In this document: positions 42,401-53,057 of the stretch, piece after piece
Numbering within the stretch: the stretch's first letter is position 1
Layout of the letters: each line of letters starts with the position of its first letter
Origin: Zymoseptoria tritici IPO323
Taxonomy: Eukaryota; Ascomycota; Dothideomycetes; Mycosphaerellales; Mycosphaerellaceae
Assembly (NCBI RefSeq): GCF_000219625.1
Contig: NC_018203.1
Location: forward strand, 496,001-560,000
Direction: 5' to 3'
DNA: 64,000 bases
Translations under genes and position numbers: made by a program
Notes under the pieces: model-generated
Databases searched by the model: none
Told to the model about the DNA's origin: nothing
The model's input: only the letters and a program-made list of their open reading frames with translations

Positions 42401-44157
42401 AAATCTTACTTTTCGAAGCAGGAAGAGATGACTAGGACATTCCGGTCAAGTTAGCGAATCAGGACGAGAGCTGAGATGAACAATCAGAGCTGGGTTGAGC
42501 AATTAGGCTGGCGGATTCTGATAGGAGCTTAATCGTCCGAGGATCGAATGCTTAAAAAGCTTCCTTGCGCTTTGCTGTAAGTATGTCCGAAGCTTTGCGC
42601 TTAATGTCGAAAAGACCAAAGCCGAGAGTCGACGAACCCGGCCAAGCGATCTGCCTGTTATCGAGCGGACTCGTACGGGAGTTCGGCAAGTTACCGCAGC
42701 GGACAGAGAAGCAAAAGGCAAGATCAGCTACAAGCAGAACAGGAATGTCAGCACAAATCTCGGCATTACAGCTGGAATCGCCTACCGCCGACGAACTCGA
42801 TCTACTAGAAGCGAATACTCTAGTATATACCTTTATTAGCGAGAGGTTTAATAGTATATCGTATTCGTTCTTCAAAGCACAAACGAGCCGCTTAAGCATA
42901 TCGTGGTATCATGAAAACGTCTCCTCCTCGCCCCGCGAGCTCTTCGTCGGCCTCTTGTGGGACCTCGAAGCCGTCCTGCTTAATTGTCAACTGCCTGTTC
43001 CTCGTCCGCTGTGTCGTCGGTTGTCTTACCCACGTCAGTCGAGTAGGGATCAGTCGGGATCTGCTTGAGAAGAGTGCCACCATCCGAGACTGCCCTCATG
43101 CTCTTCGAGCGCAGGGTCGGCGTCCATCGCCTAACGTTGAAGAAAGACAAATCACGCTGAATGCTGAAGCAGTATTGTAGCAGGCTGTTGAGGTAGTAAG
43201 TGCTGCCGTGACTAGTCGGGTCTACTGGTCAGATCTATGCGGAACGCGCTGTCCAGGACTTTGCGGCCTGCTCCAGCACTACATTTGTCTTGTCGGTTTG
43301 TTCGAGTCCGGAACCACCATAGGGACTAGCCAGAAACTGCCCTGCTGCCCACACGAAGCTGGCAAAGCGTTGTTCCAGGGATGGACCGGCGAAGTAGACG
43401 GAATATAGTTAAACGCCGGCGTGACAGCACCGTTCAAAGCGGTCTGTTCCAAGCGCAATTTTGCCCGGCGGTAGACCCAGAAGAGTTGTGCCGGTCCGAC
43501 CGTCGGACTGCAGGTCGCTGCGCTCCGATCCAACAGTCTGATCGCACTTATACTGTCGGTGTCGAGAGTCTGTCGTGGAAAGGTCTCATCCTCCGCAATG
43601 GTGAGCTGCTTCATTTCTCGCATGAGCTCAATACTGCTGCCGGCTCGGACTTAGTATCCGTTTCTTCTCGACTGCTTCGCTCTCGAAGCCGTGCGCCTGG
43701 TGTGCCGCCATCCTCAAGCTCTTCCATCATCCCACTTAACTTCGCCATTCTTGACCGCAAGTTCGCCTTCACCCGCTTGGTTGCTGCGTTTGAGGCCTGC
43801 CCCCTCACACCTTGCAGCTCACGCTTTAACTCAAGCACTTGCTCTCGAAGTTCCAGGTCGTATCTGGCCTTTTGTTGCGGCTCTCTAGGAGCGGGAATGG
43901 ATTTGACGTTTATTATTAGTGGCTTCGTCTCGGATCGAGGCCCCAGGGCATTGTTGAAATCGATGTGCTGGTGATAGAGCGTCGTGGCGGACGTGTGCGC
44001 AGGGCTTAGTCTAGGTAGTAAGTGGGCAGTCGTTCCATGACATCTGAGGGCTCTAGTGTGCGAGCTGGTCGATCAACAAAGGTCTTGTGCGGTGCATTGC
44101 TGTTAATAGCTACTAGATTCGAACTCTGCTCTAATTCATAGCATGTTCTCTCTGACG
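42401..44157. other. Host DNA with no confident gene
   Basis: Plus-strand frames 42565-43068 and 43381-43974 and a minus-strand frame 43611-43838 (MLELKRELQGVRGQASNAAT, coiled-coil-like) are open, but none shows a domain or splice structure strong enough to call. Confidence 0.35.
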
Positions 44158-44706
44158 TCAGGCTTTGGGAGGCTGTGCTCTGTGATCGGACAGATACCAT
44201 TGATCTAGAGCGGCGGGCTGAACTTTCTTCTTGACACCTTGGGTGGCACTGTGCGACGTGCTGGATCTGGATCGGGCGTCCCTCGTTTTGAGAGCCTGTA
44301 AGCCGCTGTGGGATGTGCTCGGTCGGAAGTCCTTTCCGATGACTCGAGCGGTTGTTTGTCTTGTTAGGCGAATTTCAGGTTTCACAGCCGCGGAAGGACG
44401 GAAACCAGCAGTTATAGGACGAATGTCAGCAGTCGTAGACCTCCTCAGCGGAGGCAGGGAAAGTGCCGAGCTGCTCGGTCGAGATGGTCTCTCGAACGGC
44501 AACTCATGTCTTGGAGAATTCGTGCTCGATCGATCCGAGGTCCGCCGGCGCAGTGGTCGCAGTATCACCGGCAAGAGGTCGCTCACGCAAGATTGAGTAA
44601 TGTGGCGTTTAACATTGTGGTTCGATTGTATCTGGTGAGATGAGATAATGTCTTGCGGCTGCATCGCCCAAAAGTGCGTTAAGCTGGCTTCCAGCAAAAG
44701 ATGCAC
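44158..44706 (-). CDS. Hypothetical Ser/Arg-rich open frame with internal repeats
   Basis: A 182-codon frame. The C-terminal half carries a degenerate repeat (FRPSTSHSGLQALKTRDARS and RSSTSHSATQGVKKKV). It is low complexity, basic and probably disordered. Origin by chance or from repetitive DNA is possible. Confidence 0.2.
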   Translation of the reverse strand: MHLLLEASLTHFWAMQPQDIISSHQIQSNHNVKRHITQSCVSDLLPVILRPLRRRTSDRSSTNSPRHELPFERPSRPSSSALSLPPLRRSTTADIRPITAGFRPSAAVKPEIRLTRQTTARVIGKDFRPSTSHSGLQALKTRDARSRSSTSHSATQGVKKKVQPAALDQWYLSDHRAQPPKA

Positions 44707-45325
44707 TGCCCTGCTGAGCTGCTAATTGCCTGCGAGTCAAGCTCATCGGAATGGCAAGAGGCCGTCATCCGATGCAGTGAGAAGCGTCGGCATCAAGCCA
44801 AGATGCTGTTCAATGGTCAAGCCCTCGTAATCGTGCCTTGCCGTCGACGGCAGCCGGCTCGATGCCCGCAAGACATGGGGTACGGCAGACTCTCTCGATC
44901 CCATAGAGGCTTCCGGCCCATTAATTCCTCTGCAAGACCGGTTGAAATCTGCTGAACATCGCATCGCCAGATTATGCTCGCGTGCGCTTGTTGCTGCCGG
45001 CAGTAGCGAGGGTATGGAAGGGCGAATCGATGGCGTTGAGTATCTTGGCGAGGGGAAGTCTCCTGCTCGCTACGGTTGCGGTCGTCACGTATATGCGTGG
45101 TCTGGGTACCGGCTGTGGCGGCTCCGGAGACGGTGAGATGTGTATTCCTGGACCGGACAAGGTCGGGAATATCTAGACTGATGTGGAATCCAGTACACGC
45201 GATCATGGCAGCTTCGTGAAGATTGTGGCGCCAAACCGCAGGCACAGAGCCGGACAACGCTTAGTAGCATGCAGGCAACTCAGTGATACGCAGATCTCGT
45301 TGCCCACGATGTTTCAATGACTTAC
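44707..45325. other. No confident gene
   Basis: Open frames on both strands overlap (44817-45257 minus, 44942-45136 plus) without recognisable domains. Confidence 0.35.
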
Positions 45326-45713
45326 TCATTTGTCCGCAGCCAGTTGGCAGTTGATCAGGAGCAAGTCTCGACCAACTGGGCTGTTGCGGAGCAGGATCGT
45401 GAAATGTGCAATGTAAAGACCGAGAAGTCGTATAGCTGACTTGTGTCGGTCTTGCTCGGCCAATGCATCCTGCACGTATTCTTCGTCGGATCCGACCATC
45501 AAGCTGAGGCGATGTCGTTGCATAGTCCGGTCTATCTCTCGCGAATGCTGCGTTGTGGGCAGCGTGGATGAGACCTTCGACAAACGGTCCCACATTTGAC
45601 TCCGGCTACGGTGTGGACTTTTTCGCAGCTCACCATGTGATGTCATGAAAGACTCGATTTCATCAAGCTCCGCCGTTGAGATCAACTCCGCAAGGCCACG
45701 ATAGCGCCCCGTT
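45326..45713 (-). pseudogene. Host ORF cut by the integrase-type transposon (3' part)
   Basis: The minus-strand frame is open from the transposon edge to a TGA at 45326. It reads GRYRGLAELISTAELDEIES next to the insertion and then MWDRLSKVSSTLPTTQHSRE, DEEYVQDALAEQDRHKSAIR and LLGLYIAHFTILLRNSPVGR, which is convincing protein composition. On the far side of the element (51117 upward, minus strand) the sequence VAQRLKCSGGADVISIGGSW also looks coding, so the transposon probably interrupted one gene. No family recognised. Confidence 0.4.
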
Positions 45714-45750
45714 CGTGAGTTTCCCTCACTACGTCGATTTCGTGATTCTG
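45714..45750 (+). repeat. Left terminal inverted repeat of the integrase-type transposon
   Basis: Aligns with the reverse complement of 51080-51116: AGTTTCCCT(C/T)ACTACGTCG then ATT(T/C)CGTGATT(C/T)TG. The mismatches are all C/T. Confidence 0.75.
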
Positions 45751-45806
45751 GCCTTTGGCGATATCGCTATATATCAACACACCACCATGCTGGTGTTATA
45801 CTGTTG

Positions 45807-45811
45807 CCATG

Positions 45812-45842
<31 letters not shown>
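45807..45842 (+). repeat. Trinucleotide microsatellite (cgt)n
   Basis: About ten cgt units within the 5' leader of the transposase gene. It is followed by cgccctcacgccctcacgcc, another short repeat. Confidence 0.9.
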
Positions 45843-45997
45843 AGACGCTCTCGCACCACCATTAATCTTACGCCCTCACGCCCTCACGCCCTTGGCGATA
45901 TACACACCACTATCAATCTCACGCCCTCAGCGTATATACACACGAACTCGCCGCCGCCCTCACGCTATCTTACTACTAATCTTACCGCGATCTCGCC

Positions 45998-47500
45998 ATG
46001 CTACGCCCACCGCCGAATTACGACTACCTGCGTGAGGAGATTAAGGTTCTTCTTTAAGTCTCAGGCCTGACCCACAACGCTGTCCGAGCATGGATAAAAG
46101 AGCAGAAGGGCGTGGATATATCGCATGCTACGTTCGAGCGTGTGATCGCTGCTTGGGGGATTACAACGAGACTACGCAGAGCTAATCTCAGTGCCTATGA
46201 TGAGGAGCGGCTAAGGGCTCGGATTAAGGAGCTGTTCTGGGAATTAGACGAGGACGATGCTATATGCCATAAGATCCTTACTATTAATGGCTTTGCTCTC
46301 TCGAAGTAGCAGTTCGTGGAGCTGAGGAAGAGCATAGGATTGTACAGGAGGATTCCAAAGGATGACCAGCTATCCTATGATGAGATTATTAAGAGCGTGT
46401 TAGTCGGAGTGATTAAGGGTAGAGCGCTGGAAGATTACGGATACCGCAACCTCGCAAGGGAGATGCGGAACGAGTTCAAGCTGATCGGAAGGTTCGTGAT
46501 TTCAGCTATCTCAGTGCTTATCTCAGTGCTAACCGCTGTATACAGGAACCGGATCTTCAAGATCGCCTATCGGATGAACTCAGCGCCGTTCGATGCACGC
46601 CGCATTAGTGAGCGAGTGAAGGTCCGCTCTCATCTTCTAAAGGCCAAGGGACCAAACCATATATAGTCGGTGGATGCCTATTGCAAGCTTGAACTCTTCG
46701 GCATTCAGATCTATTGCTGCATTGACGTGTATTTACGGAAGATTATATGGGCGTACGTCGGCACTATGGCCAAGACGAAGTTCTCGGTCTTTAGCTAGTA
46801 TCTCGGTGCAGTGGATCAGCTTGGGTTCACTCCACAGGTAAGCCCTGTATCTATTAATCTCGGTGGACGTCTCGGTGGACATCTCGGTGCACAGGCTGAC
46901 TTGTATACACAGATCCTGCGAGCTGACCATAGCGTGGAGACTCTAATAATGGCCGACGCCCACCTTTGCTTCCGTAAGAACCAAGAGGGCCATCAACTCC
47001 GTTTTAATGAAGCCTTTTGGTATACAACTAGCAAGGGCAACAACACCATTAAGCGTTTCTGGGGTCTTAGTGCATCAGCGGCGTTTAACCGGTGGCGTAA
47101 CCTCTTCATTAAGCTCCGCAACAACCGTCTATATGACGAGGATTAGCGGGCTGACCGTGTGGCCTTCCTCGCTGTATACGTGCTAATCATGCGATACACA
47201 GTCTGGCTGTTCGTTAGCAGCCACAACCGACACCGCATTCGCAAGCACCCTAAGATCACTGGCCATGTTGCCGGTATTCCGAACACACTCTACGCATATC
47301 CAGAGTTGAAGGGGACCGAGAACTATGGCATCTACATTGACACTGCTCATCCTGAGATCCGACAAATGGTCCAAAACAAGGACGAATTCGGTGCGTATGC
47401 TATTAGCTAGGATCGCCGCTAAGATCCACCTGAGATCGTGCATGCCGCGTTACACCAGCGCTAATATGCTAATTAATTCATGCAGACCTTATATTATATC
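45998..47500 (+). pseudogene. rve/integrase-core DDE transposase, RIP-inactivated
   Basis: ATG at 45998 (MLRPPPNYDYLREEIKVLL). A single frame continues through TAA/TAG stops at about 46052, 46307, 46664, 46797, 47144 and 47408, all at likely Gln/Trp codons. The N-terminal helix-turn-helix-like part is followed by YGYRNLAREMRNEFKL, then the catalytic region *SVDAYCKLELFGIQIYCCID (WSxD, first Asp), ILRADHSVETLIMADAHLC (second Asp) and NNTIKRFWG, where the catalytic Glu of the (R)IE.FWG block is Lys. Later come FVSSHNRHRIRKHP and TLYAYPELKGTENYGI. Two introns are visible: 46492-46545 (GTTCGT...GCTAAC...ACAG) and 46838-46912 (GTAAGC...GCTGAC...ACAG). This matches the fungal 'integrase core domain' proteins. 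The C-terminus beyond 47410 is unclear. Confidence 0.8.
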
Positions 47501-47944
47501 TTCCCCTAGCCACGATGCATTGGGTTAATCACACGCTTGTCGAAGGCGGCTTCCCTACTAAATTAGATGGTCGTAAGCAGGCTGCCAATAGCGAGAAGCT
47601 CCATGTTGTTGCATATCTCCACCTCCGCGCTGCAGCCGCTGCTCACCTCGCCGCCGGTAGTAAGCTAGTAGAGTTTCAGAGGCCTGCACAGGGCGCTAGC
47701 CTGTAGCTAAGAGATCGCATAAGGGAGGTATTTGCAGCGAATGGCTTCCCTCTGTGAGATACAGAGTGGATTATGCTAAGATCGCGAGATAATAGGCCCT
47801 TAAATGAAAACTCTGCTCTCTCGCACCCTCTATCGTCTGCACCCTTACCCTCTGTTTTCTCTGTATCCTGCACTATTTACACCTCTAACCACTTACACCT
47901 CTGACTATCCACACACTCGAATAAACATCTAACAGCTCCGAACT

Positions 47945-49753
47945 ATGGCTCCTGGACCATTTACCAAGTTCTGCACTAACGGCGGGGCCCTTCACAATGT
48001 CGGACTCACCGAGAACTGTAGCAACTGCGGCTGCGACCCCCTAACGACCGAGATCGCTGCTGAGATCGCTGCGCCGGTGAGAGATACTAGCGCTTACAAG
48101 GGCTATAACGTCTTCCACTCCGGTCGTGCTAATACCGTCCGACAGAGCACTTCCAAGAAGCACACTCGCCCTACTAATGCCGGCACTCGCGCTCTATTGC
48201 TTAGGTATGCTGCTCAAGCTGGAGCCGCCGCTCTTGCTGCAGCCGGCAATAGTACACCACGATCTTCTAGTCCGGCTCCACCTCCAGCCTTAACTACCAA
48301 GCAGCAAGGCAACAAGCCACAAGAGCCTATCGTGCAGGAGGTCAGCCTCGCGTGCACTATGCACACGGTCGAAGTGGATACCACAACTGCGGTGCACACC
48401 TACAGCCCTCGGAAGGAGCCCTTCGAGTGGACTGGCCAAGGCGTTGTTGCTAAGATGAACTCTAATCTTAGTGCCCTCTCGGCGAACATAAGAAAGGGCT
48501 ACCTGCTTAAATACCTCCTTAAGGAGAGCGAGCATGCTCGCAAGCGTGTCGAACGCAACGCCTACTACGACTGCTTCCTTACCGTGAAATACAACAGCTC
48601 AAATCAGCCTATTAGGCCTGGCGACAAGAGCACTGTATCGCAGGATCTCCACCGGATGCTGGCGCCCTTCCACCCTAACACTACAGTCAAGCTCGTCAAA
48701 GCCACTGTATATATTACGCTGCTTGTAAACGAACAGTACACCCGCAATCGCCGTGGAGGTTATCTTAATAAGATGGCCGAGAACGAGGCCTACCGGAAGT
48801 TCACAGGAAGTAGCAAATCCTGGAGACAAGCCGACCTTAATAAGAAGCGCGCTGCTGAGCTAGCTTACAAGGCGACCAAGGACGCTCTCAGAGCCGATCT
48901 TAACAAGGATCTTACCAAGACCGCCGCCGGCACCTCCGCCGGCACCTCCGCCGGCAAGGGCAAGGACACTGGCAATCCATAGGACGCTGCGTTTGCCGCA
49001 GCCCTTGCTCTTAAGACTGACGACGATGATCTTAGCGATGATCCTAACGCTAATCTCGATGCCGCGATCGCTGAATCCCTGAAGGTCAAGGCCGAGCCTG
49101 CTGCCGGTCCCTCGAGGGCTGGTAAGCGAGCTGCCAGTTTAGAGCTTCCGCAGCCATCCTTACCAGTGAGACATGACGACTCCATTATTATCCTTAACGA
49201 CGTTGACGCCCCGTCCAGCTCGCACGATATAATGGCAGAGGCCAAGGCAGCTGTTGCCAGAAGAGAGAAGGAGAAGGCGGCCGAATCCAGCTCAGTAGCG
49301 CCACCACCGTCGCTACTACCGCCGCCGCCAGCACAGACGCCAGTTAAGGCAATGGCCATGGCATCTTTAACGTCCTCCAGAGCAGTCAATATGACAGCGA
49401 CTCTACGATCTTCGTTGACCAAGCCGAAGAAGAAGAAGGATAGCATCCACGACCGTGTCCGCAAGCTATTAGCCGCTCCAAACCTTACGCTATTGCAAGA
49501 GCGCTCTGAGATACCGAATACGCCTGTTAAGCAGGAGCCGGAGGTAAAGATGGAGTTATCCATAGACGAGCCTATCGTTAGTGAGTCTGCGGTCGACGAG
49601 CCTGCCGCTGCCGCTGTGGAGGAGCATGTCGATAAGCCTGTCGTCAATGAGCCTGTCGTTAATGAGTCGGTAGAGCAGGAGAGCAATAGACCGAGACGCA
49701 GTGGCAGGAAGAGGATTGCGTCGGAGAAGAAGAGGGCTAAGAGCGAATCTTAG
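47945..49753 (+). pseudogene. Transposon-borne protein with UIM-like and SIM-like motifs
   Basis: ATG at 47945 (MAPGPFTKFCTNGGALHNVG); one frame of 602 codons to TAG at 49751-49753, interrupted by a single TAG at codon 346 (48980-48982, CCA TAG, probably CAG). The N-terminus has clustered Cys (C10...C24-x2-C27-x-C29). A Pro/Ser/Ala-rich linker precedes a conserved-looking middle (about 165-310: ALSANIRKGYLLKYLLKESE, AYYDCFLTVKYNSSNQP, KATVYITLLVNEQYTRNRRG). After the stop, residues 371-378 (LDAAIAES, preceded by acidic residues) match the ubiquitin-interacting-motif pattern, and residues 411-421 (DDSIIILNDVD) match a SUMO-interacting motif. The tail has VNEP-type repeats and a basic nuclear-localisation-like end (RPRRSGRKRIASEKKRAK). 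A role in linking the element to host ubiquitin/SUMO machinery is inference. Confidence 0.7.
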
Positions 49754-49901
49754 TGTAATCTCAGTGCGTTTCTCGGTGTGGTATACAGCAAGGGTAGCAT
49801 ATATAAAGGAAGCAGATACAATAGAAGTATATACAGAGGAAACTTAGGTATCATTTGGCAGCTCGAGAGCCGATCTCACCGTATCTTAGTGCGTTTCTCA
49901 C

Positions 49902-50814
49902 CTATTTGCCCTCCAACTTCGCCAAACGCCGCTCAATCGCAGCATCCTTCTCCTCCAACGCCTCTCTTACCGTCGTTAATTCCTCCTAGTTCAGCTCATG
50001 GCTCGCTAATAAATCTACCTGCTGATCTTTAAGGAGTTTGATCTTACTTACGAGTCCCTTAATCTTAGCGCTATAGCTACCTTTGAGGAGTTCGATCTTA
50101 CTCAGCAGTGCCTTGCCCTTGTTCTCTAGCTCCAAATTCGCATCCGTTAACAGCTTAATATCATCCTCTATTGCTGCCATCTTCACCTCTATATCTGCTA
50201 TTATTCCTCTGCCAGCAGCATCCTCGACAGCAGGCTCTGCTCCCTCATTAACTAGCTTGCTAGCACCGCAGTTAGCCTTGCTACGGCTAAAGCAATATCC
50301 GCAAGTCGTCTTGTGCGTCACAATGTCCTTGTATGCGCGACACACGTAGCCTGCTCGCTTGCAGAGTCTGCACTCGGTAAACGCCGGCAATCCTAAAACG
50401 GGATAATTAGCTAAGATCGCACCAGGATATGCCAAGATCTCCTAGCTTGAACTTACCTTCGTCCGTCTCCTGCACTCGACCTGCATGATTGTAGCGGTTG
50501 AGCGTCTGACGACCGCTTCGACGTACAGCGGCGTCTGCTAATTACGCCTTAGTAAGAGCTTCGGTCCATGCCTTAACGCTAATGTACTGCGGAGCGAACT
50601 GATCCATTGTAGTCGGCATGCGGAAGGCTTGGAGATCTGCAGGCAGCGATAAGGTTGCTGGCGGCGGTGTTGGAGTTAGAGGGTCGCCATTAGACGGAGG
50701 ATTATTAACATCTCGCATTAGTGTATCGTCGCGCTCGATCGGCAAGCCCTGCGCTTCGAGCCTGGCTTTCTCAACAGCTTCGCCTTGTGGTGTGTTCCAA
50801 GCAGTAAAGGCCAT
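49902..50814 (-). pseudogene. Transposon-borne Cys-rich coiled-coil protein, spliced
   Basis: Minus-strand ATG at 50814 (MAFTAWNTPQGEAVEKARLE). Exon 1 is 50814-50457; a 64-nt intron (50456-50393; donor GTAAGT, branch GCTAAT, acceptor TTTTAG) leads to exon 2, 50392-49902. Splicing restores one frame of 282 codons. Residues 127-161 hold C-x2-C-x6-C and C-x2-C-x7-C clusters (TECRLCKRAGYVCR; TTCGYCFSRSKANC), a likely zinc-binding module. Downstream is a coiled coil (IEDDIKLLTDANLELENKGK; LSKIELLKGSYSAKIKGLVS). Two RIP-type stops interrupt it: TAA at 50542-50544 and TAG at 49986-49988. The gene sits head-in from the right end and converges on the UIM/SIM gene. DNA binding is plausible but unproven. 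Confidence 0.7.
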
Positions 50815-51079
50815 GGTGAGATCGAGATCGAGAGCGAGAGCGAGAGCGGCAGAGATTGGTGGTAGTGGTAGTAATGTTGGTGTTCGAGAGAGAGAGAAAC
50901 GACCGCGGAAGGGGATATTTAAACCTACCAAACGCCCTCATTAGCATTGTGCGCACTTACATGTGATTGTCAGCTCTCAGCGTGATCTTAGTAACCGGCT
51001 GACAATAGGTGGTAATATATACAACAATAGGAGCGTTTATTAAGGGAGTGAAGTCATTTAAGCCCTGCACGTGACCATC

Positions 51080-51116
51080 AAAATCACGGAATCGACGTAG
51101 TAAGGGAAACTAACGT
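51080..51116 (-). repeat. Right terminal inverted repeat of the integrase-type transposon
   Basis: Partner of 45714-45750; on the plus strand it ends gtaagggaaactaacg. Confidence 0.75.
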
Positions 51117-51648
51117 ATGGTACACCATCCCACCTTCTCCACTTCCAATCCCGTGGTTTAGCCGAAGCCATCCAAGAGCCGCCGATCGAAATGACATCTG
51201 CGCCGCCTGAACACTTCAACCGTTGCGCAACTTCTCTTTTCCGGCCATCGAATGTCATCATACCACGATCTTGACGTTGCCGCTTTGTCGTTGCCGCCGT
51301 CGCCAAGGATTGGTGTGAGTGTTCGCTCCATGTCGACTGCGTCTCGACTGTGAAGACACGGTGGTGGAATGGTAGGTGTGTAGGTCGGAGGCGGTGGGGG
51401 CCTGAGTCGTCATCACGGTTGCGCCGTTTGCAAGAAGCGGCACGGAGCGGCACGGAGCGGAGATGAGGAGGGCGATATCGAGGTCGTCGCACGCATTGAT
51501 GAGGATGTCTTGACTGCGTTGTCAAAGGAAGACGTACGATGGCCAGTGAGCAGCAGTCCGCAATGCCAGTGTCCAGCTGTCTCGCAACCAACGACGACCT
51601 ACGCCTGGTGGAAAGTGCCTTCATTTGGTGCCATCCGGGGAAGGACAA
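51117..51648 (-). pseudogene. Host ORF cut by the integrase-type transposon (5' part)
   Basis: The minus-strand frame is open from about 51648 into the transposon's right end. The part nearest the insertion reads VAQRLKCSGGADVISIGGSW then MASAKPRDWKWRRWDGVPY, good coding composition, and would continue into 45713-45326 once the element is removed. The more upstream part is Arg/His/Thr-rich and less convincing. No family recognised. Confidence 0.35.
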
Positions 51649-52559
51649 CAGCCGCCCGCGATCCTTCCGAACTCATGCCCGAGATGGTCGTCTTGCAGTG
51701 CTTGCTCCTCGATGTCGTGGTAGGTCAACGATTTCTGGGAGACACAACGGACACAACGGACAAGGCTGCTAATCGGTCGCCAGTGCACGTTGAAGCTGCC
51801 AGATCCCCGTCCCACGATGGTCAACTTCGCTGCGGCTTCCGAAACACCCTCGCAACATTACCTGATGCGATCGAAAGTGCAGGATCGCCCGCGGCCTACC
51901 TTCCACAAACAAGACGGATTGCACGTCCACCTTTGCTCAATCAACGTCTGCTCCATCATCGCCTTCGACCGCTCGCCAACGCTTAACGACTACCCGCCAT
52001 ACTTCCTGCACGATTCCAGGTACAGGCTATCCTTCGATATTGTCACATCATCGTGGTTTCCGCAATGGAGTTGCAGTCTTCGCATGAACTGTATGTGCAG
52101 CGTCCACCTTTCTGTTGCTAGAGCTAGCTAACAGTTCATCAAGTGGCCTGATACATAAGTCTTGCCCACGTCTGGCCGCTTCCTCGAAAGCCCTTCAGCC
52201 TCCGAGATTCCGACACATCCTCTTCTATGGCCAAGTCCTCGACCCGGCGTAACAAGATCTACTCCAGAGGTCGCCAAAAGCCTCACGTGGCGCAGAACTC
52301 CACACTTGGTCCCTCCGCGGCAAACGACTCCCCTTCTAACATCACACTTCCTTTCCTCGTGGACGGCTTGCTGTCCTTCTACCGTCGCGCTTCCTCTTTC
52401 ATCGGCTCATCTGATCGGTTCGTCTCCCCCTCGACACCTTCACCATACCTCCGCCGGGTTCCTTTCCTTCTGACCTCTAACTCTCTCTTTCATCTCACTT
52501 AACCTCTGCATACCAACCACCTCACTTAGCCTCTGCATACCAACCTTCCCCTACCTGAC
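51649..52559. other. Host DNA with no confident gene
   Basis: Overlapping open frames on the plus strand (51510-51986, 51790-52131, 52162-52473) with Pro/Ser/His-rich composition and no domain. Pyrimidine-rich DNA from about 52440 to 52640. Confidence 0.35.
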
Positions 52560-52990
52560 TCCTTAACCTAACTCTCCATACATCTTTAAGATAGCTCTAC
52601 TACCCATCAACTTCTCCCACCTCGCTTCTCTACGCACATCAACTCAAGCGCGAGCACGGCTTTCTTCTAAACCGAATACAGCTTTGGCCACCCCGCCCAC
52701 CGACTTCTCCCACCTCGCTTCTCTGGGTACAACAACTCAAGCGTGAGCACGGCATTCTTCTAGACCGAATGCAGCCGGCCGAGATCGCTGGGCCCAAATC
52801 GCGCAGTGAGGCCATCGAGACGAACGCTACCAAGATGAGCGAAGCCCTGGCAGTACAAATTCCGGTGTGGAAGGCTTTATTTTACCTGAAGACCAGTTTT
52901 TTGAGGTGTGTTTTGTCTCTCCGTCGCGTCGCCGTTCTGAAAGTCTGCAGAGTTGGCCAGTGGCGTGGTTGGTAGCGAGTTCTGCGGGAT
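52560..52990 (+). repeat. Composite dispersed repeat, copy with tandem module A
   Basis: Contains two tandem copies of module A (52620-52700 and 52710-52795: ctcgcttctct, caa(c)tcaagcg, gagcacggc, ttcttcta) followed by module C (52852-52985), matching 1640-1785 over about 140 bp with scattered differences. The same order A-then-C occurs at 1530-1785, so the two sites 51 kb apart share an ancestral unit. Confidence 0.6.
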
Positions 52991-53057
52991 TCGTTGCGAA
53001 GGCTACCAAGAACGACCTTGCTGCGCTATTGTGAGCAAGTGAGGCGGCCAACGACTC

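Larger units (their letters stand above)
45714..51116 (+). mobile_element. DNA transposon with rve/integrase-type transposase and two accessory genes
   Basis: A 5.4-kb element bounded by imperfect inverted repeats of about 36 bp (45714-45750 and 51080-51116; shared core AGTTTCCCTCACTACGTCGA). It carries a plus-strand DDE transposase (45998 to about 47500), a plus-strand 602-codon gene with UIM- and SIM-like motifs (47945-49753), and a minus-strand spliced Cys-rich coiled-coil gene (49902-50814). RIP has introduced a limited number of stops, and the element is less mutated than the LTR elements and the hAT. No clear target duplication is visible (a CGT occurs near each end). The element appears to interrupt a host ORF. 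Confidence 0.75.

Noticed and set aside
48865..49686. 273-codon minus-strand open frame
   Set aside because: Antisense shadow of the UIM/SIM gene; low-complexity Ser/Thr/Gly composition.
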